From the NCBI GenBank assembly GCA_036271375.1, contig DATBAT010000445.1:1-10971 (forward strand): a DNA stretch of 10,971 nucleotides, in the 5' to 3' direction. Made by a program: the position numbers and the translations under genes. This stretch comes from DATBAT01 sp036271375. GTDB lineage: Bacteria; Acidobacteriota; Terriglobia; Terriglobales; Acidobacteriaceae. The notes under the pieces are model-generated. The model did not search any database. It was not told where the DNA came from and saw only the letters and a list, made by a program, of their open reading frames with translations. Shown one piece after another: positions 7,301 through 10,971 of this stretch; within the stretch, counting starts at the first letter, position 1; every line of letters starts with the position of its first letter.

Positions 7301-7614
7301 GGCAGCAGTACCTGGCGGGAATATTTACTCCAGCGGACTTCACGGCTCCGGCGGTGGGCACGGTGGGAGATTTCAAACGCGACTCGCTCAGAAACCCCGG
7401 GTTCTTTGGGGTTAACACCAGCCTGATTAAAGAGAACAAGCTGCCGTTCTTTGGGGAACGTGGGACGCTGCAACTGCGATTCGATTTCTTCAACCTAGTT
7501 AACCGCACCAACCTGGGACCGGTGAAGAACGATTTGTCGGACTCGGCTTTCGGGACGGTGCAATCGCAACTGGATCCGCGAGTGCTTCAGGTGGGGGCGA
7601 AGCTGATCTTCTAG
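4393..7614 (+). CDS. Oar-like TonB-dependent outer-membrane receptor with carboxypeptidase-regulatory-like N-domain
   Basis: The 1073-residue product is predicted to form an outer-membrane beta-barrel that imports oligosaccharides or other large ligands using TonB energy. ATG 4393 follows a strong ribosome site GGGGGA (4383-4388). Residues 1-22 are a Sec signal (SWA|Q); LAAC at 14-17 resembles a lipobox but is unlikely to be used in a barrel protein. Residues about 24-110 form the regulatory-like Ig domain (SSVQGTVRDGSGASVANAKIVL, then SNSEGFYRFNSLPVGRYSVTV-type text). A plug follows to about residue 245 (LPVLNNNLISLMSMAPGV, FNMDGISV, IEELTIETDTFKVDQGIGSS, NMISKAGSNQFHGS). GTFGGPIVKGKTFFFASVE marks entry into the barrel, which ends in LQVGAKLIF with a terminal aromatic residue. 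The size and architecture are typical of acidobacterial expansions of this family. No SusD lipoprotein gene is adjacent. Two cysteines in a predicted loop (nt about 5500 and 5530) could form a disulphide. The ligand is unknown. Confidence 0.92.
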   Translation: MKRSVLASFFMLVLAACTTSWAQFNSSVQGTVRDGSGASVANAKIVLNDVATGVSNVASTNSEGFYRFNSLPVGRYSVTVDAKGFRPQSVDVSVTAGQSRDVDVTIEIAAMNESVKVTGEAALVDTTETRVHLSIDAEKLQNLPVLNNNLISLMSMAPGVVGNNASQGDNFTNEYFPGMSANGRSFAGNQFNMDGISVTSNVSTGTLNWAPNPDAIEELTIETDTFKVDQGIGSSLVVNMISKAGSNQFHGSGKYLFNNQDMWAKTHFTDPSGYPGFKKHDISGTFGGPIVKGKTFFFASVEALRSLSSSGHQGTTFESPEFVQWAQQNFPDTIGTKVLSQYPAEGLNNFSVNSTALDYFGNDSNNQPLCGTPATYNIPCGMPVVTNGTYDLSPYRNGLQYSLRGDQYLNGGKDRIFGSYLNMDEGDENAATRKGFGSTNSTNSWATEASWTHTFSTTLLNEFSFNADHVFGWSVKAAPFEVPTISVDGIGLTVDPGWSGLYAQHNYNWRDVVSWVKGSHSFRMGGGFFKDDDSADFRNAQGRPQFGFNNLIDLVTDNPFSESGVAYDALTGTPKPFVFGAKGNGANLFFQDEWKVRHNLTLTMGIRWDDFGNPVGIDGYHYSNLFLGSGTTDQQFAGASVKSVDSPFAHRLNRNFSPRFGYAWSPGSNGKTSFRGGIGLYQNWVNLGETVDLLRINPPGFLFPGFTQDTPIKPLFSLGTQSTTWPFGFTLPDIPTGEVNPVGGLVGVQSDVAGINRNLRVPLTLNWVFGVERELPWHLVGSANYSGSRTWSGLSGTDFNRFAGDVLDGNLDRLTSNFGSMTYIGNFNQMWYKALLVTVRRSFGSLVTFQGSYNLASSTDLGQGGDRTTAYDRFDDQHVLARKGPSAWDVRNRISASGLLNVPAPFASSGISKAVLGGWELGFTVSAESGTPYSVYNTNAYENGGDYNADGYDFDYPNAPTTNLNRSYSRQQYLAGIFTPADFTAPAVGTVGDFKRDSLRNPGFFGVNTSLIKENKLPFFGERGTLQLRFDFFNLVNRTNLGPVKNDLSDSAFGTVQSQLDPRVLQVGAKLIF

Positions 7615-7631
7615 ACTGGCTTTGGCACTTT

Positions 7632-7663
7632 AAACGCCGCCGGATGTCCGGCGGCGTTTTTTT
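7632..7663 (+). terminator. Rho-independent terminator of the receptor gene
   Basis: A stem of about 12 pairs, arms ACGCCGCCGG and CCGGCGGCGT, closes a four-base ATGT loop (7644-7647) and runs into seven Ts (7657-7663). It lies 17 bases after the receptor stop, between convergent genes. On the minus strand only three Us would follow, so it is strong for the plus strand and weaker for the gene coming from the right. Confidence 0.93.
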
Positions 7664-7683
7664 GCTTCCGTGAGAGGAGCGGG

Positions 7684-9816
7684 TTATTTTATGCGGCCAC
7701 GCAGGACGACCACAGAGGCTTTTGGAATTTCATAGGTGCCGCCTGTGATTTCAGCCTGGAGGGCTGGCCCGTCGGGATCGGGGTATCCGTTTTCTTCGTG
7801 GCTATGCCATTGGTATTGGGCTGATCCAAAGGTGATTTGGGTGACGGGCCCGGAGAAATGACGTTGGACATTTTCATCTTTAAAGGTCAGCTTCACCGAG
7901 TGCGGCTGATCGTGATCGCGATTGACTACCAGCAGTGACCACTGACCATCTGGCCGAAGGACCGCGTATGCAGTCACGGGTTGCTGACCGTTGTCTTCAG
8001 GAAGAGTACTCGACACGCGAAAGAGCCGGTGCGGCTGATCGATCGGCTGCACCCACTCGCGGGTGATGAGTTGGGTCGCGAAGTATTGGGAAAGATGCGC
8101 TTTGGGTTTGAAATCCTTGTCGACCTGAATGTTGCTGAAGGTTCCGCCGCCGGCGTCACAGCCGCGCCAGAGCGGTTCTGGAATCGAGTGGTAGAAATAG
8201 CTGGCGCTTCCGCCCGCGGATAGAAATGCTCCTTCGAAATCGGCCAGCCAGAGTGCTCCCATAATGTCGGGGAACATGCCTCCGCTGCCGCCCGACATGT
8301 TGCCTTCGGTCATCATGAACGGAATATTTTTGGGGACGCCATCATTTCGCCAAACGTCGAGAATGTGGCTAATGAGTTGCGGCTCACGGTAGAGTTCGTT
8401 CCATTTGGAGCGGCAGTCGTAGGGATAGTGTTCGAAGGACATGAAGGCGAGGTCGGAGATGCGTCCATGGGATTTGAGGTAGTCGAGGAAGCGTCCCAGC
8501 CAGGAGACGCGACCATCGGAGGTTGGCCAGACTTCGATGTCTTCATTAACGCCTTCAAAGGAGGGACCGCCCAACTTTAAGGTTGGATCGACTTTGTGCA
8601 GCGCAGCCGCAAATTGCAGGTAGAGAGCGGCGTAGTCTTCCGGTTGCATGTTTTGGCCGTCGGCTTCTTCGCCCATCTCGACGTAGGAAATCGGATAGTG
8701 GCGGTTTTTTAGAAATGCCATTTGCGCGGCGGCATCTTCGGGGATGCTGTAGATCATGGCGATCGGGACCATGGTGGGAAGGCCGCGGGTGATGCCGCTT
8801 TTGAAGAAGCGGTCGAATCCGATTTGCTCGCGGCCGTTGTTGACGATGTCCGAGGCGGAGTGCCAGGGATCGACGGAGGAACAAACGGAGCGAGTCTGGC
8901 CTGGACCTTTGGCGTGGGTAACTACATCGCTGAAGGTGCCGTTGCCCCTTGTGATGCCGGCATAAATTTCCCGGATGGCATAGCCGACGCAGTTGCGCAC
9001 ATCGGCGGGACCATGAGTGTCGCAGGTGTTGGAGGAGGCGGTCATCCAGACGCGAATGTAGCGGGCGGAAATTGGCACGCCAGTCAGCGGGAGAGTGAGG
9101 GTACCGCCGTGACCGTCATCGACGATTCCGTTCTGGAAAGTTTGCCAGATTCCGCGCGTGGCGAAGTGGCGGGGATTGTCTTCTCCGGCAGTCCAGAATT
9201 GGACGGTGTACTTTGACGCGTAGGGTTCTCCCCAGGCAATTCGAATCGCATTCAACTTTTGCATGGAGCCCAAGTCGAGCATGATCCACTGGGGCAGGAG
9301 GGCGTCGTCCTCGCCGGTGAAATGTCGAGTCAAATAAGGATTGCTCTTCCAGTAGCTTTCGGTGTCGCCGTCAGTGACCATCGCGTAGTGGAAACCTTGC
9401 TCTGCGCTGTCCATGGTCATGCCACGGTGCGGGAGAGCGTAGCCGAACGAGTGATCGATGTCGGCGGAGGGTGTGGACTGGCCGATGAAATAACCTTTTT
9501 GCGAATCGCTCCAAGCGCCGGCGGGGTTCCAATGCCAGGCTTCGGCTTCGAGTTCTGTGTTTTGGCGGTAGGACATGACCTGCCAGCCGGCGTTCAGGAT
9601 TTCACCAAGCAGGGGTTGGGTCAGAGCGCTGTCAGCGGCTTTGCTCTCGACCCGGTCGACGGTGCCACCGAGCGCGCGGACGGGGCTGAATTGGTTCACG
9701 GAGTGGGAGGAATCGACAATGAGTTCCTGGCCTGCAACGGCATTTGCAACGAAGCAGATTGCGCCGGCGACAGCCAGCGTGGCGATTCTGGAAACTGCCG
9801 AATTTCGTATTTTCAT
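7684..9816 (-). CDS. Secreted clan GH-A-like glycoside hydrolase with discoidin (F5/8 type C) module
   Basis: The 710-residue product is predicted to be an extracytoplasmic glycosidase. ATG at 9816 (minus strand) starts a clean Sec signal (residues 1-29, probable cleavage VAG|Q). A longer TTG start at 9903 would lie upstream of the likely transcription start. Residues about 43-110 (FSPVRALGGTVDRV, GEILNAGWQVMSYRQNTELEAEAWHWNP) resemble the first strands of a TIM barrel. Residues about 145-288 are a discoidin/CBM32-like sandwich (DGDTESYWKSNP, WIMLDLGSMQKLNAIRIAWGE, ARYIRVWMTAS, YAIREIYAG). The barrel then resumes with SYVEMGEEADGQ, where E383 or E384 is the candidate acid/base; LGGPSFEG; SFEHYPYD; and MMTEGN, where E504 is the candidate nucleophile. 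A beta-sandwich tail follows (about 595-710, VTAYAVLRPDGQWSLLVVNRD). The pattern recalls GH39/GH51-like enzymes, but the family is not certain. No clear ribosome site precedes the start. Confidence 0.78.
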   Translation of the reverse strand: MKIRNSAVSRIATLAVAGAICFVANAVAGQELIVDSSHSVNQFSPVRALGGTVDRVESKAADSALTQPLLGEILNAGWQVMSYRQNTELEAEAWHWNPAGAWSDSQKGYFIGQSTPSADIDHSFGYALPHRGMTMDSAEQGFHYAMVTDGDTESYWKSNPYLTRHFTGEDDALLPQWIMLDLGSMQKLNAIRIAWGEPYASKYTVQFWTAGEDNPRHFATRGIWQTFQNGIVDDGHGGTLTLPLTGVPISARYIRVWMTASSNTCDTHGPADVRNCVGYAIREIYAGITRGNGTFSDVVTHAKGPGQTRSVCSSVDPWHSASDIVNNGREQIGFDRFFKSGITRGLPTMVPIAMIYSIPEDAAAQMAFLKNRHYPISYVEMGEEADGQNMQPEDYAALYLQFAAALHKVDPTLKLGGPSFEGVNEDIEVWPTSDGRVSWLGRFLDYLKSHGRISDLAFMSFEHYPYDCRSKWNELYREPQLISHILDVWRNDGVPKNIPFMMTEGNMSGGSGGMFPDIMGALWLADFEGAFLSAGGSASYFYHSIPEPLWRGCDAGGGTFSNIQVDKDFKPKAHLSQYFATQLITREWVQPIDQPHRLFRVSSTLPEDNGQQPVTAYAVLRPDGQWSLLVVNRDHDQPHSVKLTFKDENVQRHFSGPVTQITFGSAQYQWHSHEENGYPDPDGPALQAEITGGTYEIPKASVVVLRGRIK

Positions 9817-9884
9817 GGAATTTTTTGGGATCGATGTGCCGGGGAATACTGGGTTTTTCGCTGCGACATTCCGGGATGCTGAAA

Positions 9885-9901
9885 GATAGACCGTTTCTAT
9901 C
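9885..9901. promoter_or_regulatory. Operator-like inverted repeat across the -10 region
   Basis: A perfect six-base inverted repeat GATAGA-N5-TCTATC covers the -10 box and probable start point of the minus-strand promoter at 9894-9922. Such a position suits a repressor site. It differs in half-site and spacing from the palindromes upstream of the TonB receptor, so a different regulator would be implied. Confidence 0.4.
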
Positions 9902-9922
9902 AACCTTGCGAATGTATGTCAA
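9894..9922 (-). promoter_or_regulatory. Promoter of the discoidin-containing glycoside hydrolase
   Basis: On the minus strand a perfect -35 box TTGACA (9922-9917) is followed after exactly 17 bases by TAGAAA (9899-9894) as the -10 box. Transcription would start near 9887, about 70 bases before ATG 9816. This supports that start codon over the longer TTG frame. Confidence 0.6.
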
Positions 9923-9972
9923 TCCTCTTGCTTTCTTTCGGTTCCGCGTTTTTAGCATTTAGTATGGTGCCC

Positions 9973-10971
9973 ATGAAAAATTCAATTCGGTCGGTAGAAA
10001 GACGCATTAAGTGCGCGTTGCTGTTGCTGATGGCGTGCTTGATTGGCGGTTTACCAGCGCGGGCGCAAACTAATAATCCGCTTTTGGAAGACCTCTACCG
10101 AATCGACCACCTCGCGCGGCTCCGTCCGTTTGTGAAGGTGGGTTCGTTTTCCAGCTACGACCGCACGGGAGGAAATGACGACGGATTTTCCGGAAGATAT
10201 TCATTTATCCGAAAGGAAGAGGACGCGCTAGTCATAGCAGAACTTCAGGGGCCGGGGGTGATCACTCGCATCTGGACGCCGACGCCGAACGATTCTCCCA
10301 TGGAATTTTTCTTCGACGGGGAGAGTACACCTCGCATGGTTCTGCCTTTCCGAGAAATTTTTACAGGTGACCACGCACCTTTTCTCGCGCCGGTGGCGGG
10401 TTCTGGTGGTGGAGGATTTTATAGCTACATCCCTTTGCCGTTCGAGCGCTACTGCAAGATACGCTTGCGGGGATCGAAGATGCAGTTTTTTCAGATCAAC
10501 TATGGCCTCTATGAGGCAGGCACGAAGGTGATCACGTTTGACCCGAAGGACGATTCTCTTCGCGCCGGTGTCGCGAAAGTAAAGGCGCTGTGGACGTCTC
10601 CCGATCGCATCATCCCAAACGGTTCACAAACACTGCGCAAAGAACACGTACTGGCGGCGGGCAAGAGCGTACCGTTATATGACTCCTCGGAACCTGGGCG
10701 GGTGTTAGGAATTCGACTGTCTCCGGCGTCGGCGTTCGCCGGACCAGATCGCAGGCTGGTGCTCAAGGCATCCTGGGAGGGTGATTCAAAACCAGCCGTG
10801 CTTGTGCCGGTTGGAGATTTCTTCGGCAATAGTTTCGGCGATCCCAGCGCGCGTTCCCTTCTTGTCGGCACAACTTACGACACGGCATACGCCTATTTCC
10901 CCATGCCTTACGATCACGCCGCGCGAATTGAGATTGTTTCCGAGCGGGGCGCCGGGCCACCGGTGAAATTT
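9973..10971 (+). CDS. Exported DUF2961 / GH172-family protein, 3' end outside window
   Basis: 333 residues are visible and the frame is still open at the right edge. GH172 (formerly DUF2961) includes alpha-D-fructofuranosidases, difructose-anhydride enzymes and D-arabinofuranosidases, which assemble as oligomers of jelly-roll domains. The match rests on SSYDRTGGNDDGF (60-72), the near-invariant GPGVITRIW (93-101), FFFDGES (112-118), GGGGFYSYIPLPFERYCKI (145-163), SWEGD (267-271), VPVGDFFG (278-285) and YFPMPYDHAARIEI (308-321). Catalytic glutamates cannot be assigned confidently by eye. ATG 9973 starts a Sec signal (VERRIKCALLLLMACLIGGLPARA|Q); ATG 9964 in the same frame is an alternative, and no ribosome site favours either. 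The gene diverges from the GH-A-like gene and shares its upstream region, so coordinate control is plausible. Confidence 0.88.
   Translation, partial: MKNSIRSVERRIKCALLLLMACLIGGLPARAQTNNPLLEDLYRIDHLARLRPFVKVGSFSSYDRTGGNDDGFSGRYSFIRKEEDALVIAELQGPGVITRIWTPTPNDSPMEFFFDGESTPRMVLPFREIFTGDHAPFLAPVAGSGGGGFYSYIPLPFERYCKIRLRGSKMQFFQINYGLYEAGTKVITFDPKDDSLRAGVAKVKALWTSPDRIIPNGSQTLRKEHVLAAGKSVPLYDSSEPGRVLGIRLSPASAFAGPDRRLVLKASWEGDSKPAVLVPVGDFFGNSFGDPSARSLLVGTTYDTAYAYFPMPYDHAARIEIVSERGAGPPVKF

Larger units (their letters stand above)
9817..9972. other. Divergent intergenic region between the two right-hand hydrolase genes
   Basis: 156 bases separate the two divergent start codons. The region holds the minus-strand promoter and the GATAGA-N5-TCTATC repeat. 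For the plus-strand gene only a weak promoter candidate is seen, TTGCTT 9928-9933 and TAGCAT 9953-9958 with a long 19-base gap. If used, it would give an almost leaderless transcript. Confidence 0.6.

Noticed and set aside
9259..9882. 207-codon plus-strand frame opposite the GH-A-like gene
   Set aside because: Antisense to a well-supported enzyme; Gly/Val-rich text without domain features.
1..10971. CRISPR arrays, insertion sequences, rRNA genes or a replication origin
   Set aside because: No regularly spaced direct repeats, no transposase or integrase motifs, no terminal inverted repeats and no rRNA-like sequence were seen.

Overview
The window looks like a chromosomal segment of a moderately GC-rich, Gram-negative soil-type bacterium, most probably an acidobacterium (Acidobacteriota, Terriglobia or a relative). 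This assignment rests on gene content only. It contains a very large Oar-like TonB-dependent receptor with an N-terminal carboxypeptidase-regulatory-like domain and no SusD partner, a secreted TPR protein, and several exported glycoside hydrolases including a DUF2961/GH172 protein. No rRNA or housekeeping marker is present to confirm it.

Layout. Positions 1-1680 are a low-density, apparently decaying stretch. It holds the C-terminal end of a PAS-domain sensor that stops right after the PAS fold, a piece resembling the 3' end of a tRNA, one intact small hypothetical gene (410-715), a frameshifted remnant of a larger protein with a C-terminal beta-sandwich domain (about 825-1267), and a 32-codon signal-peptide-like stub (1310-1408). 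Positions 1683-4102 hold two plus-strand genes overlapping by ATGA: an exported GH43-like five-bladed beta-propeller hydrolase and an exported TPR protein. The next 290 bases form a regulatory region with a strong hairpin, two LacI-type operator-like palindromes and a sigma70-like promoter. This leads into the 1073-residue TonB-dependent receptor (4393-7614), closed by a textbook terminator at 7632-7663. Convergent on the minus strand is a 710-residue secreted clan GH-A-like glycosidase carrying a discoidin (F5/8 type C) module. A divergent promoter region (9817-9972) follows, then a plus-strand DUF2961/GH172 protein that runs off the right edge.

How the parts may work together (inference). 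The GH43-like enzyme, the GH-A-like enzyme and the GH172 protein could trim a furanose-containing polysaccharide (arabinan-, arabinofuranoside- or fructan-like) outside the cell or in the periplasm. The receptor could then import the product across the outer membrane. The TPR protein, translationally coupled to the GH43-like enzyme, would be an accessory or scaffold factor. This would be a SusD-less analogue of a polysaccharide utilisation locus. The substrate cannot be read from the sequence.
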